Shown piece after piece: positions 1 through 5,418 of a stretch of 6,479 nucleotides of DNA. A program made the position numbers and the translations under genes. This DNA comes from Chloroflexota bacterium. Its GTDB lineage: Bacteria; Chloroflexota; Dehalococcoidia; SM23-28-2; RBG-16-64-32. How positions within the stretch are numbered: position 1 is the stretch's first letter; each line of letters begins with the position of its first letter. The DNA is taken from NCBI GenBank assembly GCA_022564695.1, contig JADFKX010000116.1, positions 1-6,479 on the forward strand, given 5' to 3'. The notes under the pieces are model-generated. The model was given only the letters and a program-made list of their open reading frames with translations. It searched no databases and was not told the DNA's origin.

Positions 1-1927
1 GGCAAACGTCCTGCCCCACAAACGCACTGGCATCTGCCACGACTGGAAGGTATCCCGATACCAGCGGGTCACCAGGAAGCGTCTGGTAGATGTTGAGCAG
101 GACATCCGCCGTCGCAACCGTAAACGGGTCCGCAGCGATGCCGGCCACCGTTACCAGGTCAGCTCTGAACTGCTGGGTTGTGTCGCCGGTGTAGTCCAGT
201 GAATCAGGGCTATAGAAGAAGGGCCACTCGTTGTTGATGTAGAGCTGGAAGCTGATGCCTCCAGATGCCAGGAAACCGCATCGATACAGCGCGTGCGAGC
301 CGGGGCCGGTCTGGTTCGTCATCGCTGCCTGGAGCCCTTCCGGCGGAGCGATAACCGAGGTGGGGCTGCCGGAGCAGGCGCCCTGCGGTAGCGCGGCGCC
401 TGTCTGGTTGCACCAGCTGCCTGAGCCGCCCGCCATGTCGACCACCGTCCAGCAGGGGATCTCGTTCGTGTCGACTAGGCCGGCCTCGAAGCCATCGTTG
501 CCGCCTGTCGGGCAGGATGCAGGCGTGGGTGTGGGCGTTGGCGTAGGAGTGGGTGCCGGTGTAGGTGTGGGCCCGGATGACCCACCGCAGTTGTAGTTTG
601 GCTGGCCCACGTAGACCAGGGGTTCCGGATAAACGTCGGGGTCGCCGCTGAAGCCGCAGGCAGCGTCCGTCTGGGGCTTGGCGTCGAGGGCGCTCATCGC
701 TGCGTTATGGGCGGCCAGGGAATCGCTTGAGGGGCCAACGCTCAGAGCGCCATCGCCGATGAGCTTGGCCACGGCTCCAGTGACGTGGGGCGCGGCCATG
801 GAGGTGCCGCTGATGGTGTTGTAGCCGCCACTTTTCCAGGTTGAGAGGATATCGACGCCGGGGGCGGCGATGTCGACGGCTTCCCCGTAATTGCTGAAGC
901 TGGCGAAGGTGTCGTCTGCGCCGTAGCTGGTGGAGGGGCCAAGGCCGCCACCCCGGCCATCGGAGTCGGCGATGGCGGAGACGGTAACCGTCTCCGGGTA
1001 GGCGGCGGGGACGAAGTAGAGGGCAGGGTTGCTGTCATTGCCAGCCGCCACCACGTGGACGACGCCGGCCTTGGTGGACTGGCAGATGGCCCAATGCAGG
1101 GGGTCGGTCACCGTCGTCCCATCGAAGCCGCAGCTAGCGTTGTTGGGTGGCGGCGCAGCCAGACACCAGATGAAGAAGACGACAGCACAGCCGCCCAGGC
1201 TCATGCTGGCTACGGCGATGTCGTTGTTGGGGTCGCCGTCGGTTCGGGTCGCGGTCACCCAGTCGATACCGGCGATGACGGTCGACCAGCTACCGCTGCC
1301 GCTATCGTCCAGGACCTTCACCGGGCAAAGGGTGACTCCTGGAGCCATGCCTCTGACACCGAGACTGTTGCCGGCGATGGCGCCGACGGTGCCTGCCACG
1401 TGTGTGCCGTGGCCGTGGCCATCATCGGGGTTTCCGACGCCGATAGAATCAAATTGGCAAGTATCTGACACATTCAAGTCCGTGTGGTTCAGGTCGATAC
1501 CGGTGTCCAGGATGGCGACACGGACATCGGAGTAATCGCCGCCGCCCGGCGGAGAGCTCCCCTCAGCGTCAATGCGGTCGATGCCTGTCGGCGTGGTATC
1601 AACGGCGCGCACTACACGGTCTGGGACCACGTTATTCACTCGCGGGTCGGCAAGCAGGGCGTTGACCTGATCCGGGGAGAGGCCGGCGGCGAAGCCGCGC
1701 AGGGCCTGCTGGTAGACCAGGTCGGCGCTGAAGCCATGGCGGCGGCCCAGTATGCTGGTGTAGTCGGCGGCGTCTGTCCCCTCCTGTAGCACGACGATAT
1801 ATCGGCCGGGGATCACGCCGCGGTTAGCGGGCGCTTCGGCGTCTGCGCCGTGAGCGAAGACGATGCCCAGGGCGATCAACGCTGCGCCAAGGCCCAATAT
1901 TGAGTCTGGCCGCAAACGTCGCGGCAT
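1..1927 (-). CDS. Secreted subtilisin-like (S8) serine protease with Pro-Thr linker and C-terminal accessory domain; 3' end outside window
   Basis: The frame stays open for 642 codons from the ATG at 1927 to the window edge, so the C-terminus is missing. The start is secure: an in-frame TAG lies immediately before the ATG and a strong Shine-Dalgarno (GGGGAGG) precedes it. Residues 1-30 form a signal peptide (Arg-rich start, hydrophobic core about 10-25, ADA cleavage site at 28-30). Residues 42-108 resemble an I9 propeptide inhibitor (starting RYIVVLQEG). The catalytic triad is complete: Asp141 in AILDTGID, His173 in GHGTHVAGT, Ser376 in SGTSMAAPH, with oxyanion Asn297 in AAGND. A Pro-Thr linker at 453-470 leads to a Cys-containing domain from about 475 onward (CWTVVDMAGGSGSW, GPGSHALYRC) that looks like an extracellular beta-sandwich module; this last point is inference. 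Expected role: exported, self-processing endopeptidase for extracellular protein. Its own promoter and a hairpin lie upstream. An unusual Cys-bearing insert occupies about 246-283. Confidence 0.95.
   Translation of the reverse strand, partial: MPRRLRPDSILGLGAALIALGIVFAHGADAEAPANRGVIPGRYIVVLQEGTDAADYTSILGRRHGFSADLVYQQALRGFAAGLSPDQVNALLADPRVNNVVPDRVVRAVDTTPTGIDRIDAEGSSPPGGGDYSDVRVAILDTGIDLNHTDLNVSDTCQFDSIGVGNPDDGHGHGTHVAGTVGAIAGNSLGVRGMAPGVTLCPVKVLDDSGSGSWSTVIAGIDWVTATRTDGDPNNDIAVASMSLGGCAVVFFIWCLAAPPPNNASCGFDGTTVTDPLHWAICQSTKAGVVHVVAAGNDSNPALYFVPAAYPETVTVSAIADSDGRGGGLGPSTSYGADDTFASFSNYGEAVDIAAPGVDILSTWKSGGYNTISGTSMAAPHVTGAVAKLIGDGALSVGPSSDSLAAHNAAMSALDAKPQTDAACGFSGDPDVYPEPLVYVGQPNYNCGGSSGPTPTPAPTPTPTPTPTPASCPTGGNDGFEAGLVDTNEIPCWTVVDMAGGSGSWCNQTGAALPQGACSGSPTSVIAPPEGLQAAMTNQTGPGSHALYRCGFLASGGISFQLYINNEWPFFYSPDSLDYTGDTTQQFRADLVTVAGIAADPFTVATADVLLNIYQTLPGDPLVSGYLPVVADASAFVGQDVC
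518..571 (-). repeat. Pro-Thr dipeptide repeat linker within the subtilase
   Basis: Eighteen codons (residues 453-470) encode a near-perfect PT dipeptide run. On the plus strand it appears as a degenerate GTGGGC/GTAGGN six-base repeat. Such linkers separate catalytic from accessory or binding domains in exported proteins. The codons vary at third positions, so this is selection on the peptide rather than a simple DNA slippage tract. Confidence 0.85.
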
Positions 1928-1959
1928 CTACTGTACCTCCCCTTGGGCTGCAAAAAGCA

Positions 1960-1993
1960 GTCACCCGCATCACCCAGGCGGGATGCGGGTGAC
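1960..1993 (-). promoter_or_regulatory. Perfect 12-bp-stem inverted repeat at the subtilase transcription start
   Basis: Arms GTCACCCGCATC (1960-1971) and GATGCGGGTGAC (1982-1993) are perfectly complementary around a 10-base loop. The repeat lies 33 bases upstream of the subtilase ATG and begins just after the predicted -10 box. In the minus direction it is followed by TGCTTTTTGC, so it also resembles an intrinsic terminator or attenuator. If transcription starts near 1990, the RNA keeps about 9 bp of the stem at its extreme 5' end. That would fit a 5' stabilising hairpin, or a DNA operator overlapping the start site. The sequence alone does not choose between these. Confidence 0.75.
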
Positions 1994-1996
1994 ATA

Positions 1997-2025
1997 ATTA
2001 TCGGTGTTGAAGGCACGCCTATCAA
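1997..2025 (-). promoter_or_regulatory. Sigma-70-type promoter of the subtilase gene
   Basis: The -35 box TTGATA (2025-2020) and -10 box GATAAT (2002-1997) each match the consensus at five of six positions with the ideal 17-base spacer. Predicted start is near 1990, giving a leader of about 60 bases. It lies downstream of the terminator at 2126-2160, so the subtilase should be transcribed separately from the metzincin-like gene. Confidence 0.7.
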
Positions 2026-2089
2026 TGCATTCCGGAAGTGAGGGACGTTTCTTCAAGTACTTGCATGTTGCAGTGGGGACGGTAGCGCT

Positions 2090-2107
2090 GGGGGCTGAGG
2101 CGCCCCC
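2090..2107. other. Small GC hairpin in the intergenic stretch 2026-2125
   Basis: GGGGGC (2090-2095) pairs with GCCCCC (2102-2107) around six bases. It has no T-tract. A 10-base palindrome CAAGTACTTG lies at 2054-2063. These are the only structures I see between the terminator and the subtilase promoter; no gene or clear operator is visible there. It may be incidental. Confidence 0.3.
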
Positions 2108-2125
2108 GACTGCAGGATCGCCGAT

Positions 2126-2160
2126 AAAAGGACTGCGGCCGCGATATCGCGGCCGCAGTC
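2126..2160 (-). terminator. Intrinsic terminator of the metzincin-like gene
   Basis: Bases 2131-2160 are a perfect 30-bp palindrome (half-site GACTGCGGCCGCGAT), able to form a stem of about 13 bp with a tiny loop. On the minus strand it is followed after one C by TTTT (2129-2126). It sits 35 bases after the metzincin-like stop codon. No T-tract follows on the plus strand, and no plus-strand gene needs it. Confidence 0.8.
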
Positions 2161-2195
2161 TGTGAGCTGCTTATACGGGCCCTAGCCGGTCTCAG

Positions 2196-2888
2196 CTAAG
2201 GGAGGGGGAAGATATCGACGGTGATCCAGACGCCCTGGCCACACCTTTTGGGACCACCCTTGCAACCGCCGCCGCCGCCCTTTTCTTCGGTGCTGTCAGA
2301 GGCGTCGGTGTGGTTGTAGATAAGGTTTAGCTGGTAGGTGTCGTGGAAGTTCGGCGATGTTAGGTCCGCGCCTACGAACTCTTGGTCATTCATGCAGGTC
2401 TCAGGGTTGTTGTCCGCATCGCTGCCAGTCTCGTCCCGGTTGTGGCCCAGGCCCAGTACGTGGCCGAGCTCCTGACAGAGTACGTGGTCGGCGAGGCCCG
2501 GGTAGCCGTTAGCCTCGTAGTAGGCCAGGTAGGTAGTGTTGAGCTTAACCTCACCCTTGGTGATGTGGCCGTCGTCCAGGAAGATGCGGGCGAGGCCCAG
2601 CCAGAACTGGCTGGTTTGTTCGCTGACCGTGATGTTGCCCTTCTTCGCGTCGGTCAGGGTGGGCTGGATGTCGCTGCGCTTGATTGTGAGGTCTTTATCC
2701 GCGTAGGCCCACTCCAGCACCCCTGCCGGAACATCGTATAGGGTGGACGATGTCTTGTCCCTTACGGTCGGCGATAGGGTATCGCTGGGCCAGTGGTAGC
2801 CGTTCCAGGAGTGGTCGGCGGAAGCCACCGAGACGACGGTCAACAGGACCGCGAGGGCGACCGCTAGCACCAGTATTTTCTTGATCAT
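2196..2888 (-). CDS. Secreted metzincin/matrixin-like protein with Gln in place of the first zinc-ligand His
   Basis: 230 residues. I chose the ATG at 2888, not the in-frame ATG at 2996: it has GGAGG six bases upstream and begins a clean signal peptide (MIKK, hydrophobic 5-22, cleavage after ASA at 22-24), whereas 2996 lies upstream of the predicted -35 box. The mature protein starts with an HSWNGYHWP segment typical of small secreted matrixin-like proteins. Residues 139-149 read QELGHVLGLGH, the HExxHxxGxxH zinc motif with Gln139 at the first His. Glu140 (general base), His143, Gly146 and His149 are kept, and CM at 165-166 is a plausible Met-turn. Cys138 and Cys165 could form a disulfide. 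The tail (204-230) is Gly-rich with Cys209 and Cys216. I recall similar CQExGH proteins in actinobacteria, so the Gln may be a subfamily trait. Whether it is an active protease is open. It has its own promoter and terminator. Confidence 0.8.
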   Translation of the reverse strand: MIKKILVLAVALAVLLTVVSVASADHSWNGYHWPSDTLSPTVRDKTSSTLYDVPAGVLEWAYADKDLTIKRSDIQPTLTDAKKGNITVSEQTSQFWLGLARIFLDDGHITKGEVKLNTTYLAYYEANGYPGLADHVLCQELGHVLGLGHNRDETGSDADNNPETCMNDQEFVGADLTSPNFHDTYQLNLIYNHTDASDSTEEKGGGGGCKGGPKRCGQGVWITVDIFPLP

Positions 2889-2907
2889 GACTATCCTCCA
2901 TCTCCAT

Positions 2908-2927
2908 GCCGGGAGACACTCTCCGGC
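2908..2927 (-). promoter_or_regulatory. Leader hairpin upstream of the metzincin-like gene
   Basis: On the minus strand GCCGGAGA and TCTCCCGGC pair around a GTG loop with one bulged C. It lies in the predicted leader, between the transcription start near 2951 and the ribosome-binding site at 2899-2895. It may stabilise the mRNA or be incidental. Confidence 0.4.
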
Positions 2928-2957
2928 TTGGCCCAACGCAGGTGATGCAATAAATCT

Positions 2958-2987
2958 ATTATCGGGCGTAAGTTGAGTGCCCGTCAA
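2958..2987 (-). promoter_or_regulatory. Sigma-70-type promoter of the metzincin-like gene
   Basis: The -35 box TTGACG (2987-2982) and -10 box GATAAT (2963-2958) each match five of six consensus positions, with an 18-base spacer. Predicted start is about 2951, giving a leader of roughly 63 bases. The -10 box is identical to that of the subtilase promoter. Confidence 0.65.
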
Positions 2988-3024
2988 TGAATTCAAGAAG
3001 GGTCGAGCGCTTCTTCACCCGTTG

Positions 3025-3909
3025 TTAACTCAGACCGCGCTCGCCCAGGGCGCGCTTGGTGACGACGCCGATCTCGGCGGGGCTGTCCACGATCGTTGCG
3101 CCGGCGGCGGCGAGCGCATCCTTCTTGGCCTGGGCGGTGCCGGCGGCGCCGACGATGATGGCGCCGGCGTGGCCCATGCGGCGTCCGGGCGGGGCGGTGG
3201 CGCCGGCGATGAAGGCGATGACCGGCTTGGACATCTGGGAGCGGATGTATTCAGCGGCTTGCTGCTCTGCGACGCCGCCGATCTCGCCGATGAAGACGAC
3301 GGCGGCGGTGTGAGGGTCTTCGTTGAACAGGCGTAGGGCTTCAGTGGGGGTGGTGCCGATCACGGGGTCGCCGCCGACGCCGACGCAGGTGGACTGGCCG
3401 ATGCCGCAGGCGGTGAGCTGGGCTACGGCTTCGTATACGAGTGTGCCGGAGCGGGAGATGACACCCACCTTGCCGGGGGAGAAGACGTCGCCGGGCATGA
3501 TGCCAACGCGGGCCTGGCCGGGGGTGATGACGCCCGGGCAGTTGGGGCCGATGATGGTGATGCCGGAGCCGTTCAGGAAGCGACGGGCGCGAACCATATC
3601 CATGGTGGGGACGCCCTCAGTGATGCAGATGATGACCGGCATTTCGGCGTCCGCGGCCTCCAGGATGGCGTCCGCGGCGAAGGGTGCGGGGACGAAGATG
3701 AGGGAGCAGTTGGCCTGCGTGGCGGCTACGGCCTGGCGGACGGTATCGAAGACGGGGACCTCGTCTATGGCCTCGCCGCCGCGGCCGGGGGTGACGCCGG
3801 CGACGACGTTGGTGCCGTATTCGATGCAGCGGCGGGTCTGGAAGGAGCCTTCGCGTCCGGTGATGCCCTGGACGAGGAGGCGGGTGTCGTTACCGACGAG
3901 GATGCTCAT
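3025..3909 (-). CDS. sucD: Succinyl-CoA synthetase (succinate-CoA ligase) alpha subunit
   Basis: 294 residues, full length for the family and close to the E. coli protein throughout. The alpha subunit binds CoA and carries the phosphohistidine intermediate for succinyl-CoA + NDP + Pi = succinate + NTP + CoA in the TCA cycle, working with a beta subunit (SucC). Visible signatures: CoA-binding loop QGITGREGSF (14-23), YGTNVVAGVTPGRGG (31-45), ITEGVPT (96-102), GPNCPGVITPG (121-131), SRSGTLVYE (152-160), GQSTCVGVGGDP (171-182), GEIGG (208-212), and the phosphorylated His247 in RRMGHAGAII. The ATG shares ATGA with the stop of the upstream DinB gene, implying translational coupling; a GGAAG lies 11 bases before it. 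sucC is not adjacent, which is unusual, although a possible sucC end lies at 6411-6479. Nucleotide preference is set by the beta subunit and cannot be read here. No strong terminator follows; only a weak AAGAAG/CTTCTT stem is seen at 2995-3015. Confidence 0.95.
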   Translation of the reverse strand: MSILVGNDTRLLVQGITGREGSFQTRRCIEYGTNVVAGVTPGRGGEAIDEVPVFDTVRQAVAATQANCSLIFVPAPFAADAILEAADAEMPVIICITEGVPTMDMVRARRFLNGSGITIIGPNCPGVITPGQARVGIMPGDVFSPGKVGVISRSGTLVYEAVAQLTACGIGQSTCVGVGGDPVIGTTPTEALRLFNEDPHTAAVVFIGEIGGVAEQQAAEYIRSQMSKPVIAFIAGATAPPGRRMGHAGAIIVGAAGTAQAKKDALAAAGATIVDSPAEIGVVTKRALGERGLS

Positions 3910-4913
3910 GGGGCGGTGAACTTCCGGGCTTGGCTGGCGGGGACGAGCTGACCGGCGTGCATCGATTCGTGTTCTGTGAACCCGTCTATGTAATCAAGGA
4001 CGTTGCGGGTGCTGCCGTCCGACATGGTGATGGGCGCCGAGAGCTGGTCGGGGCGGACGTGGCTGAGGAGGCGGAAGGTCTCGTGGCGGGTAGCGGCGAG
4101 CTCGTCGACGAGCTCGTGGACGGAGCGACCACGGCGCTCCTCGACGGCGTGCTCGTTCCAGCTTTCCCAGTCCTTTAGCGCCTCTAGCTCGGCCTCGTCG
4201 CGGTCGCCGAGGACGGTTCGAAGGCGGGTCTGGATACGGAGGTCGTTGGAGGCGACGTGGGCCAGGATGTCCCTGTACGTCCAGCCCTGGTTGCCGCTCT
4301 CTTCCTCCCAGGTGTCTTCGGCGATGGAGTAGACGGTGCGGAGGAACCCCTCGCGGTAGCGGTACATGAGGCGAAACCGCTCCTTGATCTCCGGCAGGAA
4401 GGTGAGCTTCTCCGGCTGCCAGTTGGTCTCGACGGCGCGGCGGATGTCGTCTGCGTGCTGGCGGTCATGGTAGCCGAACCAGAGCCAGTCCTCGACGTGG
4501 AGGTCGTAGTCGGGGCCCATGGGGACGGTGTAGGCGAGAACGGGGAGGTGCTTCTCGCTGAGCTTGAGGGCGGCGTTGTGCATGGCGTCGTGGCAGCGGA
4601 AGAGCAGCTGGCGCATGTCCTCGGGGGTGAGGTCGCGTCGCTCGGCGACGACGGCGGCGTTGCGGGCGCGGACGTCGAATGTCTTGCCGGTGTCGGCGAT
4701 GAACTCCGGGGTGAGGACGCCGGCGAGGATGAGGCCGACACCGCGGGGGCTCATATCGCCGATGCAGTGGGCGATGAGGTCCTTAACGGTCCAGTCGCCG
4801 TAGGGGACGGGGCGAGACCAATCGTCGTTGGAGAGGGAGTCGACGACGCGGAGGAGGTCGCGGTGGGCGATGCGGAGGTCGTCCATTGCGGCCTGGACGA
4901 GGGGGAGGGTCAT
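3906..4913 (-). CDS. Tandem DinB-like (DinB/maleylpyruvate isomerase-type) double-domain protein
   Basis: 335 residues, about twice the usual DinB-fold length, with two similar four-helix-bundle units at about 6-165 and 175-330. Each has the family's three-His metal site: His49 in WTVKDLIAHC with His149 and His153 in GYHDRQH, then His219 in WTYRDILAHV with His315 and His319 in EHESMHAGQL. All six ligands are present, so both sites look competent. The superfamily includes thiol-dependent (mycothiol/bacillithiol) S-transferases and isomerases, but the substrate cannot be inferred. It is cytoplasmic, with no signal peptide. GGAAG lies seven bases before the ATG. The stop overlaps the sucD start (ATGA), so the two are co-expressed. 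The candidate promoter at 4943-4972 leaves a short leader. Out-of-frame ORFs on both strands here (for example 4184-4741 and 4257-4967) are shadows of its GC-rich codons. Confidence 0.88.
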   Translation of the reverse strand: MTLPLVQAAMDDLRIAHRDLLRVVDSLSNDDWSRPVPYGDWTVKDLIAHCIGDMSPRGVGLILAGVLTPEFIADTGKTFDVRARNAAVVAERRDLTPEDMRQLLFRCHDAMHNAALKLSEKHLPVLAYTVPMGPDYDLHVEDWLWFGYHDRQHADDIRRAVETNWQPEKLTFLPEIKERFRLMYRYREGFLRTVYSIAEDTWEEESGNQGWTYRDILAHVASNDLRIQTRLRTVLGDRDEAELEALKDWESWNEHAVEERRGRSVHELVDELAATRHETFRLLSHVRPDQLSAPITMSDGSTRNVLDYIDGFTEHESMHAGQLVPASQARKFTAP

Positions 4914-4942
4914 GGTGTCGCTTCCATATCTAGCCGCGACTC

Positions 4943-4972
4943 ATATTACGATGGTGATAGAGGTTAGCGGAA
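4943..4972 (-). promoter_or_regulatory. Candidate promoter of the DinB-sucD operon (third copy of the bipartite motif)
   Basis: On the minus strand TTCCGCT (4972-4966) is followed after exactly 17 bases by TAATAT (4948-4943) and then GAGT. The same layout, TTCCACT-N17-TATCAT-GGGT, occurs at 6374-6403 and 5376-5405. A start near 4936 would give a leader of about 23 bases. The -35 similarity to TTGACA is poor. The call rests mainly on the repeated architecture and its position before a gene. Confidence 0.5.
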
Positions 4973-5011
4973 GCGGCGGCAGAGCATCTGTATTCAGAAC
5001 AGCGATGGGGG

Positions 5012-5017
5012 TATGAT
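5012..5017 (+). promoter_or_regulatory. Possible -10 box for the ABM-like gene
   Basis: TATGAT matches five of six -10 consensus positions and lies 40 bases before the plus-strand ATG at 5058. No convincing -35 is seen; TATTCA at 4991-4996 has a short 15-base spacer. Some promoter is needed in this divergent region, but this choice is weak. Confidence 0.3.
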
Positions 5018-5057
5018 TCGCAGGCAGCGGTACGCACCTTAGAGAGGGAGGGCCACC

Positions 5058-5366
5058 ATGGCTGATCACGTGACGTTATTCCGTATGAAGGCGCAGCCGG
5101 GGAAGAGACAGGCGGTGATCGATCAGTTCGCGAAGTGGGAGCGGGAGCACAGGGCTACAGCGAGGGGCTTCCGGCATTCTCTCCTGCTGGCGAACAACGA
5201 TGACCCGGACGAGCTGATGGCTGCGGTCCGGTTTGACAGTACGGAGAGCTATAATGCGAACTCCGACCGGGCGGAGCAGGGCGCGTGGTTCCAGGAGCTG
5301 CGGGCGCTGCTGGCGGCGGACCCGGAGTGGTTCAACGGGACGCTGGTGCGGGAGGGGGCGGGCTAG
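5058..5366 (+). CDS. Small ABM-like (antibiotic biosynthesis monooxygenase-type) dimeric alpha/beta-barrel protein
   Basis: 102 residues, the normal size for a single ABM/ferredoxin-like domain. The ATG has a strong Shine-Dalgarno (GGGAGGG, 5046-5052) five bases upstream. The pattern fits the fold: strand VTLFRMKAQPGK (5-16), helix RQAVIDQFAKWEREH (17-31), strand GFRHSLLLANNDDPDEL (37-53), strand MAAVRFDS (54-61), the ESYNAN segment (63-68), and the helix-rich end AWFQELRALLAADPEWFNG (76-94). Members of this fold include monooxygenases, heme-degrading enzymes and many proteins of unknown role. I see no diagnostic catalytic or heme-binding residues, so no reaction is assigned. It is cytoplasmic and transcribed divergently from DinB-sucD. 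It converges on the TPR gene with only 52 bases between the stops, a gap largely filled by a repeat copy. Confidence 0.8.
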   Translation: MADHVTLFRMKAQPGKRQAVIDQFAKWEREHRATARGFRHSLLLANNDDPDELMAAVRFDSTESYNANSDRAEQGAWFQELRALLAADPEWFNGTLVREGAG

Positions 5367-5371
5367 CGGCG

Positions 5372-5405
5372 ACCCATGATACGACGGCGCGGGCGGGGAG
5401 TGGAA
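5372..5405 (-). repeat. Direct repeat copy A, between the convergent ABM-like and TPR genes
   Basis: The first 16 bases (ACCCATGATACGACGG on the plus strand) are identical to 6370-6385, and the 34-base alignment has 28 matches. All six mismatches fall in the middle, while AGTGGAA at 5399-5405 is again identical. On the minus strand this reads TTCCACT-N17-TATCAT-GGGT, a promoter-like layout pointing antisense into the ABM-like gene and on toward DinB. It has no protein-coding gene directly downstream on its own strand. Confidence 0.75.
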
Positions 5406-5418
5406 GCGGGGGTGGGCG

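Noticed and set aside
255..596. Plus-strand ORF encoding a VGVGVG repeat
   Set aside because: The repeat is the complement of the subtilase Pro-Thr linker; there is no independent coding evidence.
1029..1535. Plus-strand ORFs opposite the subtilase catalytic domain
   Set aside because: They overlap the intact Asp/His/Ser frame and show no recognisable domain.
2889..2996. 36-residue N-terminal extension of the metzincin-like protein
   Set aside because: The extension would start upstream of the predicted -35 box and bury the signal peptide; the internal ATG at 2888 has a proper Shine-Dalgarno.
2995..3015. AAGAAG/CTTCTT stem after sucD as a terminator
   Set aside because: The stem is only six base pairs, AT-containing, with no T-tract on the minus strand; too weak to call.
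4257..4967. Long plus-strand ORF (236 codons) opposite the DinB gene
   Set aside because: It is antisense to a well-supported gene with conserved His motifs, has no good ribosome-binding site, and its Val/Gly/Glu/Ala-rich product is what antisense of GC-rich codons gives.
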